Assembly: GCA_038277395.1 (NCBI GenBank)
Contig: CM076196.1
Location: forward strand, 94,866,385 to 94,930,384
From: Dryocosmus kuriphilus
Taxonomy: Eukaryota; Arthropoda; Insecta; Hymenoptera; Cynipidae
Length of the DNA: 64,000 bases
Direction: 5' to 3'
Shown here: in pieces, positions 22,128 to 34,499 of the stretch
Numbering within the stretch: the first letter of the stretch is position 1
Layout of the letters: each line of letters opens with the position of its first letter
Notes under the pieces: generated by a model
Told to the model about the DNA's origin: nothing
Seen by the model: the letters and a program-made list of their open reading frames with translations, nothing else
The model's database searches: none
Made by a program: the position numbers and the translations under genes

Positions 22128-24110
22128 TTAGATTCCGTGGTGACGTTCTTCATCTGTAAACAAACGTAGGACAGGATTTTTGGTAGTGAGAGGAATTATC
22201 TCGGGAAGGTTTGCCATTGAAGCTGGAGCATTTTGATTATGGAAAATAACGGAATTAGGATTTTCCTTATAAATTATTTTCATACAAGCTGTTCTCACCA
22301 AGCATCTCATTAGTAAACGTCCGATCCCGCATTTGTATAATATAAATGTTATTATGAGTGCGATTGCTGTATATCCAATTTTTTGCAAAATAGTATTTCC
22401 CATGGATCACCACCTGTGTTTTCTCTTCACTGCAAACAACTCCTCGTGCTTTCCTGGGCTTCCTGTAGATTCATAGCGGATTCTTTTAGTTTTTATAGGT
22501 TGATGTGGGTGTCATGAAATACAGGTAATTCAATGGTCGATTCATTCAATATCTCTCTCTCGATGTTGGAAATGTTCAAATAAATTTTCCTTTCTTTTAC
22601 TGGTTTAGCCGTATGAATTGCGGGCAGGAATATTTCTGAATCTTTTGAGGCTCTGTAATGATCTCCTAAGGATAACTTTACTGGTTCGGATATTATTCGA
22701 ATGACATCTACTGCTGCTGGGTATTGAATTACTATGTTTTCTTTTTTAACTGGCAGTATGTACCATTCATGACCATTGCTGAAACTGTATATGGAAGTTT
22801 TCTGCAACTTGAAGTATCGTCTTTCACATTTCTCGTCTTTATTATTCATTAATTGTTCTAAACAAGAATTCTTTCCTTTTATCTTCCTGATGGGTGCAGT
22901 ATTTTTACAAAAATAAAGTTTCCCTGCATGCTTACATTTGTTTTCTTTTATATGAGTATAAGATGACATATCTGTTGACACGGCTATTTCTCCTTCATGT
23001 ATTCCCTGCATTATATAATAGTTAGTAGTCAGTCCCAGATTTTTTGTTTCTTTCCAAGGAAGTATTATTAACCTAACTACATTATAATTATCCTTGTTAG
23101 GTATGGGCGTGTGAATCCTATATATTAATCTCCCATTTATAAATGCCATTTCTGCAGTACTAATTTTTAAATATAGGAATTAGTTGTTATTGTCTAATGG
23201 ATAAGTTAATTCTTTCAACAGATGTTGTTCTATTGTTGAAAGTGCATTCATGAAATTTGTGGGTGTCACAAGTTTCATAGATATCTTTTCTTGTTTAGCT
23301 TCTACAATAGCATCTTCAACTTAGTCCATGATATTATTTGTTTGTCCTAAATGAATCTCCATTTCTAGTTATATATTTAACAAATGTTTATTAAATGAAA
23401 GAGAATTATCTATATTGGCTGTCTTGCTTGCTAGTTTCTCTAGTTCTCTCAAATCAATGTTTTGTTGATTCTTGATTTTATCTAATTGAGTCATGGTAGA
23501 TTTTATCAAACTCGTTTGATTTTTTAGCAACTTCGCAATGCCTTCCGTGTCGTTATATACTCTATTGATGTCTGCATTTATTTGTTCAGCGTCATCAGCA
23601 TCCATTGATCCGAATAGATATTTGATTCCCTATCCCACGAAGTCAAACAGTCCTCTTTTTTGTCTTGTCGATATTCTATCTATGTTGTCATATCTGTCTT
23701 GAATGTTCCTAATCCTTTTCTCTATTGCTTTCATGGATCTCAGCATGGTGCATTGTTGGTAGTTTTGGCATCTTTGGATTAGGATCTGTGTCTGTCCTAG
23801 TATCTGCGAGATATCTTCTTTAATTTCTTTCAACTCGGCATAGTGTATGGTATTCCAGTCTTCGTTGTATAATTTTGCTTGGAAGAGGTTCTCTTGTATT
23901 ATTGCTTCATTTAATTTTGGTCAAATTGCATTCTGCCTTTATGTTCCAAATCTGAAATAATAATTTTATTCTGGGCCATTAAAGTACTTCCTTTTTGATT
24001 AAAGTGTCTCATTTGTTCTTGTCCTCTTCTAAATATTGTAACTGTTTTAGTTTCGTTATTTACTTTTCTTATGGCTACCAGTTCTGACCACATGCTTTTA
24101 TTTTCATGTT
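22128..24110 (-). pseudogene. E1 env (gypsy-type, baculovirus-F-like)
   Basis: Envelope gene remnant of about 650 codons in several open pieces. Seen: a coiled N-terminal domain; a furin-type site RQKR at about 23645-23660 followed by a GLFDFVG fusion-peptide-like stretch; a Cys-containing ectodomain (22493-23149); and a C-terminal membrane segment rich in Ile/Leu/Ala (about 22330-22400) followed by a cytoplasmic tail. This layout is the class I fusion type of errantiviruses, related to baculovirus F. It is broken by an in-frame stop directly after the fusion-peptide start (about 23627-23629) and by further stops and shifts near 23360, 23160 and 22490. Confidence 0.85.
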
Positions 24111-24117
24111 TATCTTT

Positions 24118-24594
24118 CTATTTTGTTAGTATTAGATCATATTCACTTTGTATTGTTCCTTCATCCGGTTCTAGAAGGGGTTTTTCTACAAAGAGTAACT
24201 CTTCGGGGGTATATGTTGTTGTAGAATGTTTTGTTTCGTTATAGTTCTTTAATGCTTTCAATAATTTGCAAAATATGGCTCCAGTAAAAGTATCGGCATT
24301 TCTTTTTATTGTTCCAATTAACCTTCCTGCTATTCCATTACTTTCTGGATGATAAGCAGATATTTTTATTTGTTTAATCCATAATTGTTCGTAAACCCTT
24401 TTTAATTCATTGTTCTGGAAACTCCGATCGTTATCGGTAATCACTTTTCTTGGTGTTGAATGAGAGTGAAACAATTGCCAGAGTAACTCGTGTATTTTAT
24501 TTTTTGCCTTTTGTATAATCCATCCATATCTCAGCAAGCTATCTATTATTAATAGAAAATCCTTTCCTTCATAAGTGAATTCGTCTATGTTCAA
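24118..24594 (-). pseudogene. E1 integrase core, catalytic Glu lost
   Basis: Core domain of a gypsy integrase. The first acidic residue lies in the LLIIDSLLRYGW region, the second in VITDND. Thirty-five residues further on, where the D,D-35-E Glu should be, the copy reads SNGIAGRL, so Glu is Gly (a GAA to GGA type change). A C-terminal stretch resembling ETKHSTTTYTPEEL follows. The N-terminal zinc region (24600-25360) is riddled with stops. Confidence 0.85.
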
Positions 24595-25366
24595 TATTTC
24601 AAATGGTTTACTTACTGATTCTATTATTGCTGCGTCTGCTTTAATTCTTCTTTCATTCTGTTTGTATTGAAGTTTGGGCAGTTCATTATGTATTCTTCGA
24701 CCTGTCTTCTGAGTCTTTCCCAGTAATATTCTTGTTCTATTTTTTGGATAGTTTTGTCTATAGCTCAGTGTGAATTTTCGTGTATTCTTGCGATGATATG
24801 TAGTTTCCTGTCTTCCTTTCTGACAATTTTTGGAAGAAACGTTTTAATTCTGTAATATGATTGTACTTCCAATAACTTGAGAATTCTATAAGCGAATCTG
24901 ACTCCCTATTTATAATCTTCTTCCATTGTACAGTGAGTCATTTCTATGACTCTTGGTTTTTCATCTCTTTCATCTTACCATATTGTTTGAGCTAAGGGGA
25001 TATCTTCTTTGCTTTTCAAAATGGCGCTGTTTATTTGCAAATCTGATTCGTGAGTTTTTATAAAGTATGACGGTGGTATTTTTTGCTTTCTTAAACTACT
25101 TGAAATAGTCTATCATCTATTTCTTTTATTTTTATTTCCGGTCCTTTTGTAACTTTCTCAGATATTGAATGTCATTCATAATAAAATTTAGCTTGTTGTT
25201 ATCATAACTTCTTGACTTTTTTAGTTTTCTTTTATTTCTTCTGGCGTCATTTCTTTCAATATTATTTTCTTACGTGTATTTAATTTATTCTCTTGTAAAA
25301 TTTGTTGTTCTTCAAGTTCTTTTTCCTGTTCATTTTTGTTTTCATTTCCTTCTTGTACTCTTCTAT

Positions 25367-26719
25367 CTAATGGGATATCTGAACATGTCTAGCAGTTAAA
25401 AGTCCTTTAATGGGTTGGTGGTCTGTATACACTTTGAATTTCTTTCCATATAGCAAATGCTTATATTGTTTAATCCCCCAACTGATTGCTGTCAATTCCT
25501 TTTCTGTCGTAGAGTAGTGTTTTTCAGCTGGACTTAAACTTCTGCTTGCGTAGGAGATTGGGTATTCGCTCCCTTTTTCGTCTTCCTGATTTAAGATCAC
25601 CCCTAGTCCCTCATTCGAAGCATCTGTATGAAGAATAAATTCTTTATTGATATCAGGGTGTCTCAATACAGGATACGTTGTCAATCTGTTTTTTATTTCC
25701 TCGAATGCTTCTTCGCATTTATTGTACCATTCAAACTCCACATTTTTACTTTCTAGCCGATTTAATGGTGTGGCCATTTTAGCGAAGTTATTGATGAATT
25801 TTCGATAGTAGGAGGCGAGTCCTAAGAATCTTTCTAACTCCTTTATATTTTTTGGGCCAGGAAATTGTAAGACTTTTTCCACGTTTTTGGTTAATGGTAG
25901 TATGCCTTCTCGTCCTACAGAATGACCCAAGTACTCAAGTTCTTTTTTCATGTAGCTATATTTATCTGGCCATAATACAAGTTTCGTTTCTCCTAGTCTT
26001 TGGAAGACCGTTCGCAAGTTTTTGAGGCGATCCTCTTGTGTCGATCCAACCACTATCAGGTCATCCATATACACAAAATAAATTGTTCCAATTAAACCTT
26101 TTAATTTGTAGTCCATCATCCGCTGGTAAGTTGCTGGAGAATTTATGATTCCCATTGGCATTCTTAGCTATTCCCAGTGCCCTTTATGTGTGCTGAAGGC
26201 TGCTTTTGGGATGTCCTCATCTTTTACTCCAACTTGGTAGAAGCCGTTTGCCATGTCAAAGCAGCTCATGAATTTTGCTTTACCCAGCATACAAAAGATT
26301 TCTTCTATTGATGGTAAAGGATAGTTATCTTGTGTAGTGAACTCGTTTAGTTTTCTAAATTCCATTTCTAATCTCCATTTTTGAACCTTGCTGTTGTCCA
26401 TTTTCTTTTTTACTAACCAGACATTAGCCTGAAATGGAGAATAAGATGGTCTAATTAATCCTTTGTCTAAATATTCTTGAATTTGTCTTTCAATTTCTGG
26501 TTGAAGCGCAATAGGATGTTTATAGAGTGGCGTACTGATGGCCTTGTCGGTTTTTAATTTGATTTCGTGCTTCACATCTGATACCATAGGCATAGGATCT
26601 CCTTTCAGGAAGAATATGTCATTATATTCAATCAAAATATTTAAAAATTTTTTCTTGAGTTTTCTCATCAAGGTGATCAATATCGCTCCTTGATAATAAT
26701 TCTTTAATTCTTTGATCAT
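25367..26719 (-). pseudogene. E1 reverse transcriptase and RNase H
   Basis: One reading frame with a single TAG near 26165. RT palm motifs include QDNYPLPSIEEI, SCFDMANGFYQ and FVYMDDLIV, which contains the catalytic YMDD. RNase H follows with FILHTDASNEGLG, a Glu in EKELTAISW and YTDHQPIKGL. The frame ends early at 25367 after the last RNase H motif. Length and order are normal for gypsy elements. Confidence 0.9.
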
Positions 26720-26756
26720 AATTTTTATTGATCATAAAAATGGGTATGGTTTTATC

Positions 26757-27302
26757 TTATTCATACCATTTTTTCAATAATTGTTTTCTTTCTTCTTGAT
26801 TTCTAGTATTGTCAAGAATTTTTTGAAAATCTGTTTGCGTGTTTCGAGGATTACCTTCCTTGAACTCAGAGGTGATTTTTGAGTTTTTTAGACTGAACGT
26901 GTTCTGAGGTTCAGAGGTCTTTGTTTTCGACGTGTCCGCAGATTCAGAGGTGTCTTTGAAATTTTTGAAAGAATTTTTTAGTTCTTCTTTCTTTATTCTA
27001 TCTTTTGCAGATTCTTCCACGGGTCTTATGGAAAAGATTGTAGGGTTATTATTCCTATATAATGTTAATTTTACTTCTGGAAATTCCAGAGTATTTTCTT
27101 CAAAATTTATTTTTGCTCTATATTTGCTGAGCCAATCTTTGCCGATTATCCCATCATATTCCGTAGGGAAATCTTTCTTTACTACATTAAATTTACGTGA
27201 TTTATTTTTTGAAGCTAATGAACATTTTCCAATTGTTTCATGTACACCGTTTACAATTTCAAATTTCTTTCTTTCCTTCTTTGCCAATTTTCTGGCTGGC
27301 AC
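26757..27302 (-). pseudogene. E1 protease region
   Basis: Open frame of 181 codons between gag and RT. It contains YDGIIGKDWLSKYRAKINF, the C-terminal ILG-type protease motif of gypsy elements. The expected catalytic D[ST]G lies upstream in a broken stretch (27300-27440) and is not clearly readable. The homologous region of E2 is at 57762-58150. Confidence 0.75.
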
Positions 27303-27419
27303 TCATCCGTTAAATAAATGCATTTGATGAAAGACTCGGACTTCCACTATCCACTCAAAGTCCTCCGTTGCATTCATACACTCGCAGTTTTGCTCGTATG
27401 AAGGAATGTCCTCCATTTC

Positions 27420-27824
27420 GTCCATGTGTATAAATTCATGAAGATTTTCCTATTCCTCTTCCTTTGTTAAATATGTTTTCTTTGGGGGATCTTTGCTCTG
27501 AAACCCTCGTTTCTGCAAATTTTCTTTGTTGCGTTTGGTGTAAAATTGGTCTACGTTATGCGCAGGCTTCTTACAATAGCAGCACATCTCTGTAGTTTTT
27601 GTTGTCTGTTTTTCATTTATTTTTGGCATTTCATTGGAGTGCTTCGTTTCTTGTCCCTGGAACATTTGTTTTCATCGATTTATATCCTGCATTCTGTGAG
27701 CAGCAGCAAGACGTCGTCTTTCATTATCCATGTACTCTTTCTCTTCTTGCATTGCGAATGAAATGCATCATTTAGTCTCACCGGGTTTCGATTCATCACC
27801 GCTATTTTAATTTCAAATTTCAAA
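27420..27824 (-). pseudogene. E1 gag, C-terminal part with zinc knuckle
   Basis: Continues gag to the left of the solo LTR. It has an Arg-rich segment (MDNERRRLAAAHRMQD) and a CCHC-like knuckle CCYCKKPAHNVDQFY whose last Cys has become Tyr (GFxC changed). In-frame stops lie at about 27664 and 27770. Confidence 0.75.
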
Positions 27825-27828
27825 GCGC

Positions 27829-30125
27829 TGTGACGCGACCATTTTCTATACAGACGTTAGAGGGGTCCTTTTAGGCCTCGCACAAACTGAAAAACACAAA
27901 ATTTTCGATAGCCCGGGCGCCAGTCTTCCTAAAGATAATCCTGAATAGATATAAACCTTTACTAGACTCGATAAACAAAAAAAAAACTGCAATTTACAAA
28001 GAAACTCGAAATCCACAATAACGATAGTGCCCGTCGGGTAGAGAGCAAACAAAGGCCACCAGGCTAATCTCTCATAGCCCCGAACGCGAATACTGGTCCC
28101 AAAAAATTACCTCGAGTTCTCAGAAACGGTAGCACTTAGTCAAATTCCTAACTTACATAAAGGTTCCCAAATATCCAAAAAATGATAGGCTTAGCTCAGT
28201 CCTTTATAGTAGAGGGGGAGGTTGTAATGAACATTTGGCAAGACTCTATTTAAAACAGTAAAAATATATTGACAGTTTATTCAGAAAATAACCAAATCGT
28301 GAGGATTCCTCCAAAAAAATATCAAGGAAGGCACAGATAGATGTGCAAATGAATCACAATAATACTTATAATACAATAGACAACGGCTAAAAGGTTGGGG
28401 ATGTCGATAATAATACAGAAATTCGGGGGCGCTTGAAATATATCAGTTATTCGATAAAACTGCGCGAGGGGGAATTTTTACTAACACGGGTTACATAGCC
28501 ACAGAGTCCAAAAGTCTATAAAAGAGGCCACAATGTCAAGTTCCGGAGAATTTAAATACAGAATACTAAATACACGGTACTAGATGTAGGGGTAAAAATT
28601 ACAATATTATAGGGAAAAACGCAGTTTATTGTCGAGAGGTTACAAAGTTCACCTTGTCGGTAGAAGGCATGGTTTCATTAAGCTATGAAAAGTCTCGGAT
28701 ATACACAAATTTACCGTAATTGAGTTCAAAACAAGTAAAGCTAAACTCCAGTGTGCAAGATACATGGGACGAGGTCAAAATGGCGGTATAGGGAGGAATT
28801 ATTTTCGGAAGGTACTGAACTCGACACTTTGAGCTGAATATACAGACTCTAAAATACACAGGAGGATCGGATTAACATAATTGGAGAGGCTTTTGTTTTT
28901 CAATAGAAAAAAAAAGAAAAGCTGTGAAAAACACTTTTTAGTCGGTGGCGGGGTCATAAAGAAAACGCATGCTAAAAGAAAAAATCTCTCAAGTCACATA
29001 TATGGCCTGTAAGAAATCGGAAGGGGGCGTGGCACCAAAATAAATTATCGAAGAGCGTTATTCAGTACTCATATAAAAATTGACAAAGTAAGCGGTAGGA
29101 GAGGCAGACCAAAATAAATTATCGAGAACATGGTCAAACATGAAACAAAGTAAAGTTAAATATACAATGAAACACGGGAGCACTATTTGGGCAAAGGACG
29201 CAGTCAAATGTCGGCACTCCAAAAATGATATCTTACTCGCACATATAACGGGTGATTCAGCCAAGGGTTTATGTACAAAATTTCCTAATTAATAAAAAGT
29301 ACCTTGGCTGGACCACGAGAAAAATTAAGTTCCTACCTTCGAGACCCGTCGTTGGTGATGCCGTCGTTACAAAATTCCGCTCTGATACATGCAGCCCTCC
29401 GTGTACAAGAGCATAGACTCTAATGCCTAACGCTTCTCTTCTCTACCAGCGAATCGCGCTTTTACGCGACCGAAATCGACGGGTGTCGGATTAGGGGAAA
29501 GAACAGTGAGAAACAGGTGCGCGGAGTTCGAAATAGGGGTCTATGCGGTCTTGGTCAACATGGCAGAAGTCTGGTGCTCGCTGCAATACGGGTAACTGCG
29601 GTCCAGTTCAAGATGGCCGACATCTGGTGTCCGCTGTGATACCTACCCTAGCGGTCGTATTCGAAATGGCCGATATCTGGTGCTCGCGGGTCTGCTCTGC
29701 TACCGTAACTTCTCTCCACTTCCTTCCTTCCTTCCCTCTGATTCGCTATCAACTCTCTGTGTTATAACAAGCACTGCGGGAGTCGAAGCCTCTTTCGGAT
29801 GGTTGAACAGTTGAGGGTTGATGAGTGAACCTAGCGGCCGGAAGATGTAGGATGGCCATTGGTCATTTTGCCCGATACGGTAATTCTTTACGAAGCGACG
29901 ATAGCGACGATATTCTTGAATTTCTCGACTCAAGACTGCAATACCCTCACAATTCGCCATAAAAATAAATAAATAACAAAACCAGATTTAAACAATATAC
30001 TAAAATTAATAAACAGATACGCCAGGGAGTGCCGAATCTATACGGACAGCTGAGTATCTTGTCTTTACCTCAGGATTTTAATACTAAATTTATTTCTTGT
30101 GAGGGTACAAAACTGCAACATCACA
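27829..30125. mobile_element. 2.3 kb solo-LTR-like insertion in E1 gag
   Basis: Gag codons can be followed up to both edges. The insert starts TGTGACGCG and ends ACATCACA, giving perfect 5 bp inverted ends TGTGA/TCACA, and is flanked by a 4 bp duplication GCGC (27825-27828 and 30126-30129). It has no coding frame and no internal duplication of its ends. This fits a solo LTR of about 2.3 kb, unusually long, left by recombination of a larger LTR element. Inside, AGAGGGGGAGGT at 28217-28228 is a purine run. Short internal duplications occur near 29040 and 29105. Confidence 0.7.
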
Positions 30126-30129
30126 GCGC

Positions 30130-30824
30130 GTATGAAGTTTTTACTCGGTGCACTTCCTCTATCTGTCACCTTGCATCCCGACATTGATCTGGTTCGTAGT
30201 CGAGGGCTCTTTGAATTTGTTTGTCAATCTCCGCATATCCTTTTACAAAGTTTTCTACCTCTCATTTTGGTCCTGATACATAGCATTACGCTCTTCAGTG
30301 ACTTGGTCGAAATTTTTCCCTTTGTTTCCAAAAGCTAGGCATAATGCATCCGTTAAACCTCTAGGCGTAAGAGGCCTGACTCTATTGGCAACGGTGTAAG
30401 CTTCTTTTTTAAATTATTTCGCTCGAATTCTGAACAAGACTTCTCGTAGGAGTGCATCCCTAACTGTTCCATAGCGATCCAATATTGGTTTTAATTGATC
30501 CAAGAAGACTTCAATATCCTCAGTTCCATCATATTCACCTACACCCTCTAAGTATCTATTGATTCTTTTATGCTCATTATCTGTAATCTCTTCGCTGTCT
30601 TCGTCTGATTCCGATGGTGCAGTAGGAGCAGTTGCAGGTTGTTGTAACAAGACCCTTTCTCCTTCTTTTTTGAGTTGCATCCCAGCCATTTTGTCTTCCA
30701 GGCCTCTCATTTTCTTGGCCATTTTGGAAATCACATTTTCATATTCTGCCCTTAACTTTAAATCCTCCGTATCCATAATACATTCTGTTGACCTAGCTCG
30801 AGCTAACCTTTTTAAAGTATCCAT
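30130..30824 (-). pseudogene. E1 gag, N-terminal part
   Basis: Starts MDTLKRLARARST. It has a coiled-coil-like segment (KMAKKMRGLEDKMAGMQLKKEG), then an acidic linker and a capsid-like stretch with VGEYDGTEDIEVFLDQL, which is also recognisable in E2 (IGEYDETTDVGSFLDDL). A stop at about 30414 and a later shift break it. The solo LTR interrupts it at 30126. Confidence 0.8.
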
Positions 30825-31588
30825 TTTTGAATATAAAAAAACAATTTATTTTCTACAAGGAAAATATGTGTTATGCCCGCACGCTTCATAAAAGTGTGCC
30901 TAAACTTCTGTGCTATAATTCTTTGCTGTATAACTAACAGATGAGACGCTTTCCGATTCTTCACTTTCTCGACACTTGCTGAACATTTAGAAAATATTTA
31001 CCAAGTTATCAGAAGCAGCTAAAGCAATGCTGGCTTCGTCATTATTTCTGGTTTTTTGTGGAGAATTTATCTCCTTACGATTTTTATAGGTTTATTGGAA
31101 ATATTTTTCCAGTCTTTGGACTCTAGGGATCAAAATACTTCCTGAGACAGGTTAGTCCTATGAAGTTTTTATTTAGCCCTTTGTCTTTTGTAATAGAATA
31201 AAAGTAAGACAAATTTTGCCCCACCAGAGAGTAAACGTTTTTACTTGAACTACTTAAAGCTGCTCGGCTTCCTCTCTGACTCCTTCCACAGAGAGCGAAG
31301 GGGACTCACACTTATGTCTCACTTTTTAACTTCTATTTAAAGACTTACTTTTCATATGGGGTGATTGGAGTTCTCGATGTTCTCAGCTTGGCCAGAAGTT
31401 CAATTTTAGTAGGAAAACCGCAGATATCTCTTGTGTAGAAAGTTCAGGGTCTCAGGAATCTTTCTCGAACAGTGGCCTTCGTCTCTTCTGGATATATCCG
31501 TTCTTTTTCCCTGATTTTTTCCAGAGTTTTAGGATTCTTACGAAGGTAATTCCTTGGATTTTGATTTCCTCTTCAAGGGTTTGAAGGT
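30825..31588 (-). other. E1 untranslated leader
   Basis: About 760 bp between the primer site and gag start. No coding frame. It is long but within the range of errantivirus leaders. Confidence 0.6.
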
Positions 31589-31604
31589 CCTGTTACGGTC
31601 GCTA
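31589..31604 (-). promoter_or_regulatory. E1 primer-binding site
   Basis: On the minus strand, three bases after the LTR, the sequence is TAGCGACCGTAACAGG. It resembles the tRNA-complementary TGGCGACCGTGACAGG type used by several arthropod gypsy elements. I recall this as serine-tRNA type, but the identity needs checking. Confidence 0.55.
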
Positions 31605-31607
31605 AAT

Positions 31608-31837
31608 TGTCATCTGGGAACTTTTCCAGATCTGTTTTTAAAAAGAATTAACTTCTAATCCAAGGAATAAATGATTAGGTTAAAACATGGATCAGTTTAA
31701 TACGTATATTTTTAGTATCAAAGTTACAGAGTCTGAGATTTTTTAGTGACTGAGCGAGCCAGGAGGCCAGTCGCTCTTTTAAAGGCTCTTGTTTGTTCAT
31801 TGATGTCCTTCTGGAACTTTCTGTGATGGTTGTCAAT
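31608..31837 (-). repeat. E1 5-prime LTR, truncated
   Basis: Matches the inner-end-proximal 230 bp of the left LTR, then stops abruptly at about 31837, where composite-repeat sequence resumes. Roughly 140 bp of the LTR, including the element 5-prime end, is missing, so no target duplication can be checked. Confidence 0.85.
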
Positions 31838-32730
31838 ATAAAACTGATATCTCCTCATCGAGATGAGAATGCAAAAAGGGGCTAAGGGTAAAAAAGGGGA
31901 TTAGTGAAAAAAGTCACGGACTGTAACCCCTGAGAATCTCCAAAGAGAATATTAAGAATGTTCATTAGACTTTATTAGAAAAAAAGTGTTTATCGTTAGA
32001 GAATCGTTAAATTGCTAGCTAATGACAAATTTTCCTCGTAGGAGGTCATTGTGATGTTGCTGAACTTTAATAATGTTGAAAAGCGAAGTTTACGTGTTAA
32101 AAATAGCTCAATTGTCCATATTTAGTCATTACTTTTGTTTAAACAATTATCCATTTTCAGTAGAAAATAAAGAATTTTCGAGAATGTTACTTTTGTAGAT
32201 AAATTGTTGCATTCCCTACAAAATAGTTAAACTTTCAAATAGAAAGAGTAATTCTCAACCAAAAAAGATGAATTCTGAACAACAAATTATTATTATTTCT
32301 ATTAATTTCGAAAATGACACTAGATAAAATATTAGAAGAAAGTGTCAATTTTTAGATTTCGAAAAATTATGATTTGCAAACTTTTGTCGTGTCTCGCATA
32401 GTTTTGGAGAAAAAATAAGAAAGTAAAACAAGATGGATAAATTGCGACAAAAAGTAGAAAAAAAAACGAAATTTTGAGAAACATCGATATGCAGATATGT
32501 CGTATGGATCATTCTTAATGATAGAATGCCTATTTTCATAAACATTTTGCACTTATTATTGTATTTTCGTTTCCTCAATGTTAAGAAACCCCCTTTCTTC
32601 CCTAAAATTGAAGCACTAAACCGCAGTTATCCCTGGAAAGTTCACTAGGCTATTAGAAAAAACTGTGTGTATTAGTGAAAAAGTAGCTAAATCGTTCATT
32701 TATTTATAAAATTGTTTATAAAATAGAAAA
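31838..32730. other. Non-coding composite-repeat remnants
   Basis: Starts with a CTCATCGAGATGAGAATGCA block shared with 19880-19910 and 20840-20870, and contains one decayed ACTATGCG-type unit near 32380. The short frames are unsupported. Confidence 0.5.
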
Positions 32731-32879
32731 TTGGTATCTGATTGTAAATTACACAGGTACATAAAAAAATGTCTTGGCCTGCAGACTAGACCACCATACC
32801 CTTATGTATTTTGGCTTGGTGAATACGAATCTGTTGTCAGACTTGCTCTATCACGTAAGGATTTTTTTACAACCTCAAC

Positions 32880-33136
32880 AAAATATGGCGGATCCAGTGG
32901 GCAGTCCAGTCAAGAACATTAAAAACTAATTGGATTTATTTGAAACATTGGATACTGGGGTTTTTGAGGTCGCTGATGACGAATCTGAAGTCAAAATTTC
33001 GAAGCTCAAAATGTCAAGTCCAATATGTCGGACAAGTTTATCAAAAACTATTTAGATTTATTTGAAACATTATATACTGGGGTTTTGGGGGTCTCTGATG
33101 AGGAATCTGAAGTCAAAGTTTCGAAATTCAAAATAT
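32880..33136. repeat. Satellite units of about 120 bp, plus orientation
   Basis: Two units containing TTTATTTGAAACATT, ATACTGGGGTTTTTGAGGTC, CTGATGACGAATCTGAAGTC and GTCGGACAAGTTTATCAAAA. The second ends where LINE copy 2 starts. Inverted units lie at 36680-36860 and 37658-37960. Confidence 0.75.
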
Positions 33137-33750
33137 CGGACCAAACACACGATTGGTGATGGTCAATAGCCCACTATGAATGCTCGGAACCATGTCCGGT
33201 CTTTTCGCCGGTATGGCCTAGGTGCTGCTTTGAGCTTGCTCTGCAAGGATCGGAACCTATAGTGCTCCGGGTGAGTCCGGTCCGACCGCGTATTCCGGGA
33301 CCGGTTAAATGAAGGTTGAGCCCCGGGGAACTGGGGCAGAATTTTGATCCGAGGATATACCCGTTCCCAAAAATTTCGGCCCGGCCCTCCACGGATGATG
33401 CGCTGGTGGAACTTTTAATATGCCTCATCGCCACGGAAAACCGAGAGGGAGCCGAGGCAATGGCGAGGAGGAGGAGCTGGACCTCAGAAACAGCTTTGAC
33501 GTAGTAGAGGAGGATGAGAGATGAAGATCGTATGCTGCGACTACGAAGAGGGGGCTCCTGGAAAAGGAGGACAAGCTGACGCAGGGTTACAGCGAGATAT
33601 GCTAAATCCTTAAAAAGATTCAGAAGCTCTGTAAATCAGACAGAGGCTTACGCCAGGAGTTGATAGATGAGGTGAAGGAAGCGATAGAGACAATGTGTAA
33701 TCTGCGAAAAGCTGTTACAGGCCCCAAAGGGTCCTCGGTGGTGTACATAG

Positions 33751-34476
33751 TTGTTGCTGTTTTAAGGTGGGCGGGAGGTTCCTAAGGGCACCCCCTGGCG
33801 CTCAGGCTATAAGTCAATTGTGCCACATCCGTGTTTATCTCAAAGCAGTGCACCGATACCTGACAACTTTTTTACAGAGATTTTGACCCCTGATTTTTCG
33901 TTGTTTCCAACGTTCTGGTTATATTATCTTTCGGGTGCCAGGCATATCCTATGGTAACATATCGCACGTGAGCCTCTTTGTATATTAAAGTGAACCTCCG
34001 ATACATGCCACCTGGCAGCCTCCCTAACCAGGCTATAAACTACTAGCTAGTGTGGTAAGGTTTGTAGGAGCATTCCTTATAAGATCTTCCAGCTAGATGT
34101 TGTCCATGTTCGTTGCACTAACCTGGTGTATCATGTAAGCGTATGTGTGTGTTTATTTTCCCGAAATCAAGCAGCGACCATCGAGCGATAGTAGCCTCGA
34201 AAGGAGCCTGTCTCGCACAGAAATCGATAAGTCTTCTCCGAGTCTCTCAAAATTGGCTGGTGACCCTCAAGCAATTTTCCCTTCGACACGGAGCCTCTTC
34301 CTTGGAAAGTCACCAACCTCTTCTGAGGGGACCTACAGTTTAAGGTGGGATCCGAACCACCAGAACCCCGGTTAAATTATATAGAAAAATTTCCATTGGT
34401 ACCCGCACAGGGATCGAATCCAGTCCTCCTGGTCGGAAGCCCGACGCGCTATCACCTGAGCCACCGGGCCTCTTTT
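33751..34476 (-). mobile_element. tRNA-derived SINE inserted in LINE copy 2
   Basis: Flanked by an 11 bp target duplication GGTGTACATAG (33740-33750 and 34477-34487). The right end in minus orientation is a 73 nt tRNA-like head (34398-34470) with an A box in TGGCTCAGGTGATAGCG and a B box GGATTCGATCC. The left end has an AACAGCAACAA-type tail. At 726 bp it is long for a SINE, so it may be composite. No RT-like frame is present. Confidence 0.8.
34398..34470 (-). promoter_or_regulatory. tRNA-like pol III promoter head of SINE
   Basis: Reads GGCCCGGTGGCTCAGGTGAT onward and can be folded as a tRNA-like cloverleaf, with internal A and B boxes. It is embedded in a mobile element with target duplications, so it is a SINE promoter and not a tRNA gene. 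Confidence 0.75.
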
Positions 34477-34499
34477 GGTGTACATAGACTCTGTGAACA

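Larger units (their letters stand above)
21738..31837 (-). mobile_element. Errantivirus-like gypsy element E1 with env
   Basis: A 10.1 kb minus-strand element inserted into the composite repeat. The left LTR is complete (about 370 bp). The right LTR keeps only about 230 bp next to the body. Order: leader, gag, protease, RT, RNase H, integrase, env. A 2.3 kb solo LTR splits gag. Every gene carries stops or frameshifts and the integrase lacks its catalytic Glu, so this is an inactive endogenous copy. The gypsy/errantivirus assignment rests on the env with a basic cleavage site, the gag-pol layout and the primer site. Confidence 0.9.

Noticed and set aside
32971..33115. CTGATGA motifs in the satellite as hammerheads
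   Set aside because: No GAAA core partner and no closing stem follow; chance matches within repeated units.
34398..34470. Genuine tRNA gene
   Set aside because: It is embedded at the head of an element with an 11 bp target duplication and lacks a terminator directly downstream.
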